Shown in pieces: positions 57,125 through 64,000 of a DNA stretch of 64,000 nt. How positions within the stretch are numbered: position 1 is the first letter of the stretch; every line of letters begins with the position of its first letter. Both the position numbers and the translations under genes were made by a program. The notes beneath the pieces were generated by a model. It had not been told where the DNA came from. It searched no databases and was given only the letters and a program-made list of their open reading frames with translations. The stretch is from NCBI RefSeq assembly GCF_000439085.1, contig NZ_AUUA01000004.1, forward strand, positions 276,519-340,518. Direction: 5' to 3'. Origin of the DNA: Leminorella grimontii ATCC 33999 = DSM 5078. GTDB taxonomy: Bacteria > Pseudomonadota > Gammaproteobacteria > Enterobacterales > Enterobacteriaceae.

Positions 57125-57304
57125 ATGCACAGATCCAGAACTGAAGTTGGACGCTGGCGCATGTTGCGTCAGGCTCAGCGGCGTCGACACCGCTGGTTGG
57201 AAGGGCAGTCGAGAAGAAACAGCCGCATCCATCACATCAGGTCGGAGAAGGAGCTCGGTCGTCAACGTCGGTCATTGCTGTATGCGTTGGACTACATGGG
57301 ATAA
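57125..57304 (+). CDS. yciY: Small basic protein YciY
   Basis: 59 residues, very rich in Arg. From the ATG at 57125 it reads MHRSRTEVGRWRMLRQAQRRRHRWLEGQSRRNSRIH, which follows E. coli YciY (57 residues) closely over the first 35 residues, then differs. The longer frame to 57077 is not supported. Function is unknown. E. coli has it at the same place, between cls and yciI. A terminator (57308-57331) follows at once. The ribosome site is weak (AGGCTTTTTACACT). Confidence 0.8.
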   Translation: MHRSRTEVGRWRMLRQAQRRRHRWLEGQSRRNSRIHHIRSEKELGRQRRSLLYALDYMG

Positions 57305-57307
57305 ATG

Positions 57308-57331
57308 AGGCCCCTGACGAAAGGGGTTTTA
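57308..57331 (+). terminator. Terminator of yciY
   Basis: CCCCT (57311-57315) and AGGGG (57322-57326), followed by TTTTAT, 6 bases after the yciY stop. Confidence 0.6.
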
Positions 57332-57390
57332 TACTTGATAACGGAAGGAAAACGCGGCGGATTTCTCAGGGAAACTCCGCCGCAGTAGCA

Positions 57391-57687
57391 TTAGAATACG
57401 CGCTTAAACGGTTTGATCGTTACGTTTTTATAAACGCCGGCGTCGATATAGGGATCTTTGTCCGCCCAGGCCTTCGCCGCCGACAGGCTGGGAAAATCGG
57501 CGATGATGACAGAACCGGAAAAACCGGCGGCGCCGACCTCTTCGCTATCGGCTACGGGATTTGGCCCTGCGACGATCAGACGATTCTCATCTTTAAGCTG
57601 CTGCAGGCGCGCCAGATGGGCAGGGCGCGCGGCGAGGCGTTGTTCCAGCGTGTTTTCAACGTCTTCGGCGTAAATAAGATATAGCAC
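57391..57687 (-). CDS. yciI: YciI-family protein
   Basis: 98 residues from a GTG at 57687 (E. coli 98), with GAGGATAATACC before it; the protein then reads [18 protein letters not shown] when GTG is read as Met, matching E. coli. The longer frame to 57768 is not family-like. Small ferredoxin-like (dimeric alpha/beta barrel) protein; conserved RPAHLARL (His-Asp pair) and GPNPV suggest an enzyme but the reaction is not known. Between yciY and tonB as in E. coli. Confidence 0.92.
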   Translation of the reverse strand: MLYLIYAEDVENTLEQRLAARPAHLARLQQLKDENRLIVAGPNPVADSEEVGAAGFSGSVIIADFPSLSAAKAWADKDPYIDAGVYKNVTIKPFKRVF

Positions 57688-57904
57688 GGTATTATCCTCG
57701 ATAGGGTTATCGGTCGGTTTTTTGATATGTATTAGTTTTTTGGCGACACGAGGGACGCCAAATATCATTTCGGTACCTACGTTATGGGATTTTTATCGCA
57801 ACATCAACGTCAATTTTTGACTTATAACCTACCGATTGATAAATAAAAATTGTCGGCTTGACGTGGATGAAGAGGGCGCTTTTCTTATAAAGCGTTGTTA
57901 ATTT

Positions 57905-57923
57905 GATATTGAATCTCATTACC
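57905..57923. promoter_or_regulatory. Fur box upstream of tonB
   Basis: GATATTGAATCTCATTACC matches 14 of 19 positions of the Fur consensus GATAATGATAATCATTATC and lies 59 bases before the tonB start. Iron repression of tonB is expected. Confidence 0.6.
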
Positions 57924-57981
57924 ATTTTCATTTAAAATCAGCCTATATCGCTCTATAGCTGAACATTGAAGTGGCTCTTTC

Positions 57982-58797
57982 TTGAAAAGTTTCTTTCTAG
58001 CTCGCCGTTTTTCATGGCCTATAACGTTCTCTGTCTGCCTTCACGCTTCTCTGATTGGCGGCATTGTTTTTGCCTCGATTCAAGAGAACGTTATGCTGCC
58101 AGAGGAAGAACAGTCTGCCCCCATGAACGTTGTGATGGTTAATCCCGCCATGTTCGCGGCGCCAGTGCAGAGTGAGGAAGCGACGCCGGCTCAGGAAGCA
58201 AGCGAGCCTGAGGCGGTAACGGAACCTACGCCGGAGCCGCAACCGGTTCCCGAACCAGAGCCTGCGCCGGAGCCTGAGCCTGAGCCAATTCCAGAACCAG
58301 AGCCTATCCCTGAGCCCGCGCCAGTTCCGGAGCCGAAGCCTGCGCCGCCAAAACCGGTAGAAAAGCCCAAGCCAAAACCTAAACCGAAAAAGCAGGTTAA
58401 AAAAGAGAAGGTTGAGAATAAGGCCGAACGGGCGGAAATATCAAAGCCAGCGACTTCGCCTGTCGTCACGCCTAATGCAAGTCCGGTAGCTAGCGGCCCG
58501 GTATCGTCTCAGGGGGCGTCAACGGCGTTGGGTTCGAAAGCGTTAAAACAGTCTCAGCCAACGTATCCTAAGCAGGCATTCGATCGCCGCATTGAAGGGC
58601 AGGTCGTTATCCTGTTTGATATTAACGATAGCGGTAGGGTTGAAAACGTGCGCTTCCTGTCCGCGACGCCGCCGAATATGTTTGAGCGAGAGGTGCGTAC
58701 CGCGCTTAAAAAATGGCGCTATACGCCGGTAGAAGTGAAAGACAAAAAGTTGACCATCATTTTTAGAATTGACGGTGGGGCCCAGATTCAGGGGTGA
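57982..58797 (+). CDS. tonB: Energy transducer TonB
   Basis: 271 residues (E. coli 239). Links the ExbBD proton-driven motor to outer-membrane receptors for siderophores and B12. Starts at TTG (57982); no ATG is available near. The N-terminal anchor (about 9-33) holds the SxxxH motif (SVCLHASL, His21). A long Pro-Glu then Pro-Lys rigid region (~75-145, tandem PEP/PKP repeats, longer than in E. coli) spans the periplasm. The C-terminal domain (QPTYPKQAFDRRIEGQVVILFDI...WRYTPVEV) binds TonB boxes. Confidence 0.95.
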   Translation: MKSFFLARRFSWPITFSVCLHASLIGGIVFASIQENVMLPEEEQSAPMNVVMVNPAMFAAPVQSEEATPAQEASEPEAVTEPTPEPQPVPEPEPAPEPEPEPIPEPEPIPEPAPVPEPKPAPPKPVEKPKPKPKPKKQVKKEKVENKAERAEISKPATSPVVTPNASPVASGPVSSQGASTALGSKALKQSQPTYPKQAFDRRIEGQVVILFDINDSGRVENVRFLSATPPNMFEREVRTALKKWRYTPVEVKDKKLTIIFRIDGGAQIQG

Positions 58798-58816
58798 TTG
58801 CCGTTTATTTAATGCT

Positions 58817-58848
58817 AAAGGCCGCTCTTATGCGGCCTTTGTGTTTTT
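58817..58848. terminator. Bidirectional terminator between tonB and yciA
   Basis: AAAGGCCGC (58817-58825), loop TCTTAT, GCGGCCTTT (58832-58840), then GTGTTTTTT; between convergent genes. Confidence 0.75.
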
Positions 58849-58862
58849 TAGTCGATGACAAT

Positions 58863-59282
58863 TTATTCTGCCGTGTAGTTTCTTTTCCCTTCCGGCAGCG
58901 GGCGGGATTGGCCGTCGTCGCTAACGGCGACATAGGTGAATACGGCCTCCGTCACGCAGTAGCGCTGGCCGATGGGTTCTGAAGACACCTTTTTCACCCA
59001 GACTTCCATATTGACCGTAACCGAACTTCTTCCCGTACGGACGCAGTGGGCATAGCAACAAACTACGTCGCCGACGGAGACGGGCTTTAAGAATGTGATG
59101 GCGTCTACCGCAACGGTGACGACTCTGCCTTGAGCGACTTCTTTAGCCAGAATAGCGCCGCCGATGTCCATCTGCGACATGATCCAGCCGCCAAAGATGT
59201 CGCCGTTGGCGTTGGTGTCGGCCGGCATGGCCAGCGTTCTTAAAACTAGCTCCCCTCGGGGAGAACGGCTTTTTGTACTCAT
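58863..59282 (-). CDS. yciA: Acyl-CoA thioesterase YciA
   Basis: 139 residues (E. coli 132). Hot-dog-fold hexameric thioesterase acting on a broad range of acyl-CoAs. Conserved MPADTNANGDIFGGWIMSQMDIGGAI contains the catalytic Asn/Asp region, and VDAITFLKPVSVGDVVCCY follows. It is convergent with tonB; yciB follows upstream on the same strand, as in E. coli. Confidence 0.94.
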   Translation of the reverse strand: MSTKSRSPRGELVLRTLAMPADTNANGDIFGGWIMSQMDIGGAILAKEVAQGRVVTVAVDAITFLKPVSVGDVVCCYAHCVRTGRSSVTVNMEVWVKKVSSEPIGQRYCVTEAVFTYVAVSDDGQSRPLPEGKRNYTAE

Positions 59283-59378
59283 GCTGTCTTCTGTCGTTTT
59301 AGTGTTTAAATAGAGAGTATGGGTTCTTTATCTCGCCTTTTCTTGACGCAGTGGCAAAAAATAGACGAGATATCGTGG

Positions 59379-59939
59379 CTATTCGTTGGGCTTGTCCAGG
59401 CCGTTTTTTTCCTGCTCGGCCATATTGCGATAAATATAGACGCCGCTCAATAGCGTAAAAGCAAAGGTCATTCCCGTAAGGCCGAATACTTTAAAGTTCA
59501 TCCAGGCGTCCAGAGAATGCCAGAAAGCAATATAAATATTCAGCAGGCCGCAGAACAAGAAAAACAGCGCCCATGAAATATTAAGGCGCGACCAGACGGC
59601 GTCAGGAAGTGAGATTTCCTTACCCAACATGTTCTTAATGATTATCTTTTTAAGGGCAAACTGGCTAAACAAAAAGCCGCCGGCGAACAGCCCGTAAATA
59701 ACGGTCACTTTCCATTTGATGAATTCTGTAGAGTTATACTTAATCGTCAGCGTTCCGAAAATAAGCACCATCACGAACGTGACCAGCATCATTTTCTCAA
59801 CCTTGCGGTACTTTATCAGGCTATAGATAACGGCTATGGCGGTAGCGACAATCAGCGCTTTGGTAGCGGTGAGGATGTCGTAAAACTTATAGAAACCAAA
59901 AAAAACGACCAAGGGTAAAAAATCAAGTAGCTGCTTCAT
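59379..59939 (-). CDS. yciB: Inner-membrane septation protein YciB (IspZ/IspA family)
   Basis: 186 residues from the ATG at 59939 ([29 protein letters not shown]); E. coli YciB 179. Inner-membrane protein with five or six helices, related to intracellular septation protein A of Shigella; in E. coli it links to envelope and cell-division proteins. The extra four residues (from 59951) are not in the family. In E. coli yciB-yciC are neighbours; here a SulP transporter gene lies between them. Confidence 0.94.
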   Translation of the reverse strand: MKQLLDFLPLVVFFGFYKFYDILTATKALIVATAIAVIYSLIKYRKVEKMMLVTFVMVLIFGTLTIKYNSTEFIKWKVTVIYGLFAGGFLFSQFALKKIIIKNMLGKEISLPDAVWSRLNISWALFFLFCGLLNIYIAFWHSLDAWMNFKVFGLTGMTFAFTLLSGVYIYRNMAEQEKNGLDKPNE

Positions 59940-60163
59940 AACTCGTCTCATCGATAAGCAAGTGTGGAACTATACCCGATTTAGCGTTGGCTGTGTACTC
60001 TCACCGCGCGATGCCGCGCCTGTATTGAGTTACGGCGGGTTAGAGTAGGGTACTGCTTGATTATATAAGCTTTTTTAAGCCGTGCGGTTTTAACGTTATA
60101 CGGTATGATGGTGCGATATTTTTTGTATCTTCATGTGGGCTGGCGTTCAGAAGTTGAGGTCGT

Positions 60164-61876
60164 ATGTTTTCGCGCGTGTTTTTAAAATGGATGCCCGGTT
60201 TAGCCAATTTGCTGGCCTACGATCGAGCCTGGCTTAAGTCTGACGTTCAAGCCGGGCTGTCGGTCGCTGCCGTTGCATTGCCGGTCGCTATAGCCTATTC
60301 CGAGCTGGCCAATCTGGGAGCGATTGTCGGCCTTTATTCCTGCATTTTGCCCATGATAGCCTACGCGCTTTTTGGTTCGTCCAGGCAGCTTATCGTTGGT
60401 CCTGATGCAACGACCTGTGCGGTGATTGCGGCAGTGGTTACGCCGTTGGCCGCCGGGGACAGCTCGATGCAGTGGCAGTTGACCATTGTCATGACGCTGA
60501 TGATGGGGGGCTGGTGCCTGTTAGCCAGTAAGTTTCGCCTGGGCGCGCTGGCCGATCTGCTGTCTCAACCGATATTAACAGGCCTGCTAAACGGCGTAGC
60601 TATAACTATTATGGTAGGGCAGATAGCCAAGATTTTGGGGATAACGATTCAAGCCAGCGAGCTTATTGAGAAAATTATCGCGCTACCCCTGTTGATTTTA
60701 AAGAGCCACCTTCCCACGGTGGGAATGTCTGTATTGACGCTGCTGCTGCTGATTGTCATAAGAACGTTTCGCCGCCAGTGGCCGGCGCCGCTGTTGGCTA
60801 TTATGATTACCACCGCCATTTCCTGGGGCGGTTCGCTTCAGCAATACGGTATTGAAACGTTAGGGAACTCCGGGCTTGACGGTATGCTGCCCATGGTGGA
60901 CTGGCACAGCTTTCAGCCGGGATTAATGAGAGAGCTGGTTATTCCAGCGCTTAACCTGGCGTTAATCAGCTTCGTGAGCCTGATGCTGACCGCACGAAGC
61001 TTCGCGTCTAAAAACGGCTATGACATCGATGCGGATGCGGAGTTTAGGGCGCTGGGCATTTCTAACATTATGTCTGGCCTGTCGCAGGGATTCGCCATCA
61101 GCGGCGCAGATTCTCGTACGGCGGTAAACGATGCTAACGGCGGAAAAACTCAGCTGGTTTCTATTATTGCTGCGCTGGTTATTGCGGTCATCGTACTGTT
61201 TTTTACTCATCCCTTGCAGTTTATTCCCGTCTCGGCGCTAGGCGTGGTTCTGGTGTTTTCCGCCTGGTCGCTGATGGATCTGCGCGGTATCTGGAACCTT
61301 AGAAAGCGCAATCGCTCCGCGTTTCGTCTGGCGTTGTTTACCTTTGCCTGCGTGCTGCTTATCGGCGTTATTCAGGGCATTGGGCTAGCGGTGCTGCTGG
61401 GACTGCTTCAGTTCCTTCGAACGGTGTTTCGCCCAACGGAGCAGCTGTTGGGCATAAACGATGACGGTATGATTCATTCCCTCGGCAATAATAGCGACGT
61501 CAAAGCGGTGCCGGGCGTAATGATGTATCGTTTTAATTCCCCGCTGACCTACTTCAACGTGGCCTATTTTAAGCGTCGCATTCTTAATCTGGTCGACAGC
61601 ACGCCGTTTCAGCCACGCTGGGTCGTTATTGATGCCGTAGCGAGCTTTACCTATGCGGATATCAGCGTGCTGGCTTCAATTGACGAATTGAAAAGAGACT
61701 TAAAGAACAGGCAAATAAAGCTGGTGCTGGCCGGAAGGCGAACGGAACTCACGCGCTGGTTTAAAGATAACCGCCCTGCGCATGACGAAGAGGACATCAT
61801 GCTGGTCCCCGACCTCTATCTGGCGCTGAAGCTCATTCAGAGTAAAGAGAGTGCGGAAGTTGCCCCTGGCTTTTAG
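60164..61876 (+). CDS. SulP-family inorganic anion transporter with STAS domain
   Basis: 570 residues. Membrane part (~25-430) with 10-14 helices and the family signature (QAGLSVAAVALPVAIAYSELANLGAIVGLYS, VGPDATTCAVIAAV), and a cytosolic C-terminal STAS domain (~450-560, VVIDAVASFTYADISVLASIDELK). SulP proteins carry sulfate, bicarbonate or dicarboxylates; the substrate cannot be read here. It is clearly different from E. coli DauA. GAGG lies 5 bases before the ATG. The gene is opposite to yciB and yciC, between which it is inserted, and shares a terminator with yciC. Confidence 0.85.
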   Translation: MFSRVFLKWMPGLANLLAYDRAWLKSDVQAGLSVAAVALPVAIAYSELANLGAIVGLYSCILPMIAYALFGSSRQLIVGPDATTCAVIAAVVTPLAAGDSSMQWQLTIVMTLMMGGWCLLASKFRLGALADLLSQPILTGLLNGVAITIMVGQIAKILGITIQASELIEKIIALPLLILKSHLPTVGMSVLTLLLLIVIRTFRRQWPAPLLAIMITTAISWGGSLQQYGIETLGNSGLDGMLPMVDWHSFQPGLMRELVIPALNLALISFVSLMLTARSFASKNGYDIDADAEFRALGISNIMSGLSQGFAISGADSRTAVNDANGGKTQLVSIIAALVIAVIVLFFTHPLQFIPVSALGVVLVFSAWSLMDLRGIWNLRKRNRSAFRLALFTFACVLLIGVIQGIGLAVLLGLLQFLRTVFRPTEQLLGINDDGMIHSLGNNSDVKAVPGVMMYRFNSPLTYFNVAYFKRRILNLVDSTPFQPRWVVIDAVASFTYADISVLASIDELKRDLKNRQIKLVLAGRRTELTRWFKDNRPAHDEEDIMLVPDLYLALKLIQSKESAEVAPGF

Positions 61877-61894
61877 TCGAATCTCGTCATTGTT

Positions 61895-61918
61895 AAAGCC
61901 GGCTATTGCCGGCTTTAT
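61895..61918. terminator. Bidirectional terminator between the SulP gene and yciC
   Basis: AAAGCCGGC (61895-61903), loop TATT, GCCGGCTTT (61908-61916), then ATT; between convergent genes. Confidence 0.75.
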
Positions 61919-61930
61919 TGCGTATTGACG

Positions 61931-62692
61931 CTATTTAACCTGCATATAAAGGCGAAACAGATAAACAAACATAAACGCGGTGAGCATGTTGCTAAGGGCG
62001 GTCATTAATAAAACGGCCAGTGCGGGAGAAAGGGACGATACGTTGACGGTTAGCGCAAACAGGATGAACTTTGCCGATAGCGTGAACAGCAGCATCGGCA
62101 GCACCAGGCGCAGGTGGGAAAACGCGATATTCCAGCCGGTAGTTATTGCGTAGATGAGCCCCTGTCGGCTCTCCAGTAGAACAATGGGTGAAAGCACCAG
62201 AGCGAAGGCAAAAAAGAGACCGGGAAGCAGATATAAAGATAGTCCAAAAATAATCAACAGGTAGGCCGCAGCCATCAAGATTAACAGCATTGGGAGCGAG
62301 AACGCGGAAGCGCCGATAGCTCTGAGCGCGCTGGTGTGAATTCCCTGCGATACCTGAATCGTCAGGGTAATGACGCCGGCGACTAAAATAAGGTCACTAA
62401 TAAAAACGCTGAGCGCAATAGAGCCAAACAGCGGCACTGCCATTTTCACTATGTCTTGCTTTTGATCGGCAGACAGGCCGTTCAGCGCGGCCTGTAGCTC
62501 CTGCGCGCTCAGCTGTTCGCTGCCTACTGATTTAGTAATCAGCAGATGAAGCTGGGTAACGTCAGGGGCCGTGACCTGCAGAAGTAGATAAAATATAAAC
62601 GAAGCCAGTAGGGCCAGCATGATAAAGCTGGAAAGCCGATTACGAATAAAATTCAGGCTGTCACGGAAAAGGGAATTGGCCGTGATGGGCAT
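61931..62692 (-). CDS. yciC: UPF0259 membrane protein YciC
   Basis: 253 residues (E. coli 247). Inner-membrane protein of unknown function with about six helices (~20-42, ~88-112, ~118-140, ~143-170, ~190-218, ~225-248). MPITANSLFRDSLNFIRNRL is the conserved amphipathic start. Divergent from ompW as in E. coli. Confidence 0.93.
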   Translation of the reverse strand: MPITANSLFRDSLNFIRNRLSSFIMLALLASFIFYLLLQVTAPDVTQLHLLITKSVGSEQLSAQELQAALNGLSADQKQDIVKMAVPLFGSIALSVFISDLILVAGVITLTIQVSQGIHTSALRAIGASAFSLPMLLILMAAAYLLIIFGLSLYLLPGLFFAFALVLSPIVLLESRQGLIYAITTGWNIAFSHLRLVLPMLLFTLSAKFILFALTVNVSSLSPALAVLLMTALSNMLTAFMFVYLFRLYMQVK

Positions 62693-63057
62693 GCTGTCTC
62701 CTGTTTTATGCTAATGATTTACACATTTGTTCGGCCGCTATTGTACCGCGTGTAACCCTTTTTGCCTCAAATCTTGCAGCTTATCCTCTTTACATTTTTC
62801 TAATAGCGCTTTATTTACGCGTTGATGACTATTTTTTATTCAATGAGCCGTGTTTTTGATTTATTAATTGGTTATTTAATGTTCGTTATTTGTCATTTTG
62901 TGATGTTTTTGATTTGAATCAAAAACGATATTTTGCAAATAAATGCATAAACTGCCAATTTGTCAATTTTTGTCATGAAGTGTGATCTTGGTTAGATCAA
63001 TTTTACTACCAAGGAGGTATATTTCCCCACACATTAACCCTAAAAGGAATATGGATA
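62693..63057. other. yciC-ompW regulatory region
   Basis: 365 bases, AT-rich, no gene. Contains an FNR consensus site (62909-62922) and a second palindrome (62983-62999) ahead of ompW. Confidence 0.6.
62909..62922 (+). promoter_or_regulatory. FNR site upstream of ompW
   Basis: TTGATTTGAATCAA is a perfect match to the FNR consensus TTGAT-N4-ATCAA and lies 136 bases before the ompW start. In E. coli ompW is FNR-controlled. A second palindrome, TGATCTTGGTTAGATCA (62983-62999), lies nearer the gene and may be a weaker FNR or CRP site. Confidence 0.75.
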
Positions 63058-63714
63058 ATGAAAGTGAAAGCATTACCTTTGGCATGTTTAGTTGCAGCAA
63101 TGTTGGCTCCGTCGGTAACAGTGGCGCATCAGGCCGGTGATTTCCTGTTCCGTGCGGGCTCCATTACCGTGAGACCAAATGAAGGTTCTGATAACGTACT
63201 GGGACTGGGGTCGTTTAACGTCGATAACGATACGCAGCTTGGTTTGACCTTCGGCTATATGATTACCGACAACATCGGCGTTGAGCTGCTGGGCGCAACC
63301 CCGTTTCAGCACGATGTTGGCGTGGGGAAAGTGGGGACTATCGCAACGGTAAAACATCTGCCGCCTTCTCTGATGTTGCAGTACTATTTTGGATCTAAAG
63401 AAAGCCAGTGGCGTCCTTATTTGGGCGCGGGCGTTAACTATACGACTTTCTTTAGCGAAGATTTTAACAGCACCGGCAAAGGCGCAGGTTTGAGCAACCT
63501 TAGCTTGGACGACTCTTGGGGCGTTGCGCTGCAGGCTGGTCTTGACTACAACATTAATAAAAACTGGATGATAAACACGTCCGTTTGGTGGATGAACATC
63601 GAAACCGACGTGAATTTTACTTCGACAGACGCTGCGGGTAACCGCACTCGCCACAGCATTGATACGCGTCTGGATCCGTGGGCCTTCATGTTCGGCGTAG
63701 GCTACAAGTTCTAA
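63058..63714 (+). CDS. ompW: Outer membrane protein OmpW
   Basis: 218 residues with a signal peptide (MKVKALPLACLVAAMLAPSVTVA, cut before HQAGDF). Eight-strand outer-membrane barrel that lets small hydrophobic molecules pass and is linked to the switch between aerobic and anaerobic life. Family stretches: AGSITVRPNEGSDNVLG, NTDQLGLTFGYM-like, NIGVELLGATPF, GAGVNYTTFF, and the terminal FMFGVGYKF. CDS ends at 63714; a terminator follows at 63738. Confidence 0.95.
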   Translation: MKVKALPLACLVAAMLAPSVTVAHQAGDFLFRAGSITVRPNEGSDNVLGLGSFNVDNDTQLGLTFGYMITDNIGVELLGATPFQHDVGVGKVGTIATVKHLPPSLMLQYYFGSKESQWRPYLGAGVNYTTFFSEDFNSTGKGAGLSNLSLDDSWGVALQAGLDYNINKNWMINTSVWWMNIETDVNFTSTDAAGNRTRHSIDTRLDPWAFMFGVGYKF

Positions 63715-63737
63715 CTATCATCGCCTATAAAAGAAGA

Positions 63738-63764
63738 ATGCCGGTCAAACGACCGGCATTTTTT
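63738..63764 (+). terminator. Terminator of ompW
   Basis: ATGCCGGTC (63738-63746), loop AAAC, GACCGGCAT (63751-63759), then TTTTTG. Confidence 0.85.
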
Positions 63765-63769
63765 GTATA

Positions 63770-64000
63770 TAGAAAACCCCCAGCTAGGCTGGGGGTTCTG
63801 GAAAGCTTTCAGCTTTAAATCAGTTATATAAACCCCTTTTGATTTGTTAAAACATGTTGCGGTCTGGCAACTGCAAAAGTTAAACAAGAAATCAAAAGGG
63901 GGTCCCAATGGGGGACGAAAAGAGCTTAGCGCATACCCGATGGAACTGTAAATATCACATAGTATTTGCGCCCAAATACCGAAGACAAGCCTTCTACGGA
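63770..64000 (+). mobile_element. IS200-type insertion sequence, left part (cut by window end)
   Basis: Left-end hairpin AACCCCCAGC (63775-63784) / GCTGGGGGTT (63788-63797), the kind of subterminal structure recognised by IS200 transposase. A second long inverted repeat, ACCCCTTTTGATTT (from 63832) with AAATCAAAAGGGG (63889-63901), folds over the ribosome site of tnpA, as known for the translation-blocking 5'UTR of IS200. The element sits just after the ompW terminator. No inverted terminal repeats or target duplication are expected for this family. An antisense RNA (art200) is known in IS200 but cannot be shown here. Confidence 0.85.
63908..64000 (+). CDS. tnpA: IS200 transposase TnpA (Y1 HUH family), N-terminal part
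   Basis: 31 residues to the window end: MGDEKSLAHTRWNCKYHIVF followed by APKYRRQAFYG, the unmistakable start of IS200 TnpA. Small single-strand-specific Y1 transposase; its HUH and Tyr residues lie beyond the window. The ribosome site GGGGG at 63898-63902 is paired in the 5'UTR hairpin. Whether the copy is intact cannot be judged. Confidence 0.9.
   Translation, partial: MGDEKSLAHTRWNCKYHIVFAPKYRRQAFYG

Noticed and set aside
58220..58390. Tandem DNA repeat in tonB as a satellite or CRISPR-like array
   Set aside because: The repetition comes from Pro-Glu/Pro-Lys codons of a functional TonB spacer; no regular spacer-repeat units.
58191..58469. Gly/Ser-repeat frame antisense to the Pro-rich part of tonB
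   Set aside because: The GSGSGxG pattern is only the reverse of the Pro-Glu codons of tonB.
60164..61876. Calling the SulP transporter dauA
   Set aside because: The N-terminal and signature sequences differ clearly from E. coli DauA and the neighbours are different; only the family is supported.

Overview
The window is about 64 kb of an enterobacterial (Enterobacterales) chromosome. Nearly every gene is a close relative of an Escherichia coli or Yersinia core gene, and long runs keep the E. coli order: mukB-ldtD-mepK-gloC-aspC-porin-asnS-pncB-pepN-pyrD-zapC-ycbX-rlmL-uup-pqiABC; mipA-yeaD-gapA-msrB-ansA-sppA-ydjA-selD-topB-nudG-xthA; purU-ychJ-rssB-galU-hns-adhE-ychE; and yciU-cls-yciY-yciI-tonB-yciA-yciB-yciC-ompW. 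The junctions between these runs differ from E. coli, so this is a different genus. A lineage such as Budviciaceae (Leminorella, Budvicia, Pragia) is only a guess. No tRNA, rRNA or CRISPR array was found.

Layout. 1-5.3 kb: the end of mukB, then two peptidoglycan enzymes that act on 3-3 cross-links (LdtD makes them, MepK cuts them), the glyoxalase GloC, and aspC. 5.5-9.2 kb is the main accessory region: a CdiA/FhaB-type C-terminal fragment with a VENN motif, without the secretion half, followed by four small AT-rich genes that look like immunity genes. 9.4-10.1 kb holds an unknown gene coupled to a Nlp/Ner-type DNA-binding protein. 10.2-12.7 kb has two tandem general porins. 13-30 kb carries housekeeping genes (asnS, pncB, pepN, pyrD, zapC, ycbX, rlmL, uup) and the PqiABC envelope lipid-transport operon. 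30-48.9 kb carries mipA, yeaD, gapA, msrB, ansA, sppA, ydjA, a tightly overlapping selD-mnmH-topB operon, nudG-xthA, a LOG-type gene, purU, ychJ, rssB and galU. 49.5-63.7 kb carries hns, adhE, ychE, yciU, cls, yciY, yciI, tonB, yciA, yciB, a SulP anion transporter not at this place in E. coli, yciC and ompW. The window ends inside an IS200-type insertion sequence.

Between the genes there are two families of small palindromic repeats. One is a 174-bp MITE-like element at 22326-22499, with a collapsed copy at 54195-54226. The other has TTCAAG ends and an ACTTACTTATGTAAG core (16050-16293, 34145-34271, and a deleted copy near 20362). Many intrinsic terminators are visible, as are a consensus FNR site before ompW, a Fur-like box before tonB and a CRP-like palindrome upstream of adhE.

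The best candidate for something undescribed is the orphan CDI cassette (5.5-9.2 kb): its toxin end and its immunity-like genes are not ones I can name with confidence. The rest is ordinary core genome with some lineage-specific details.
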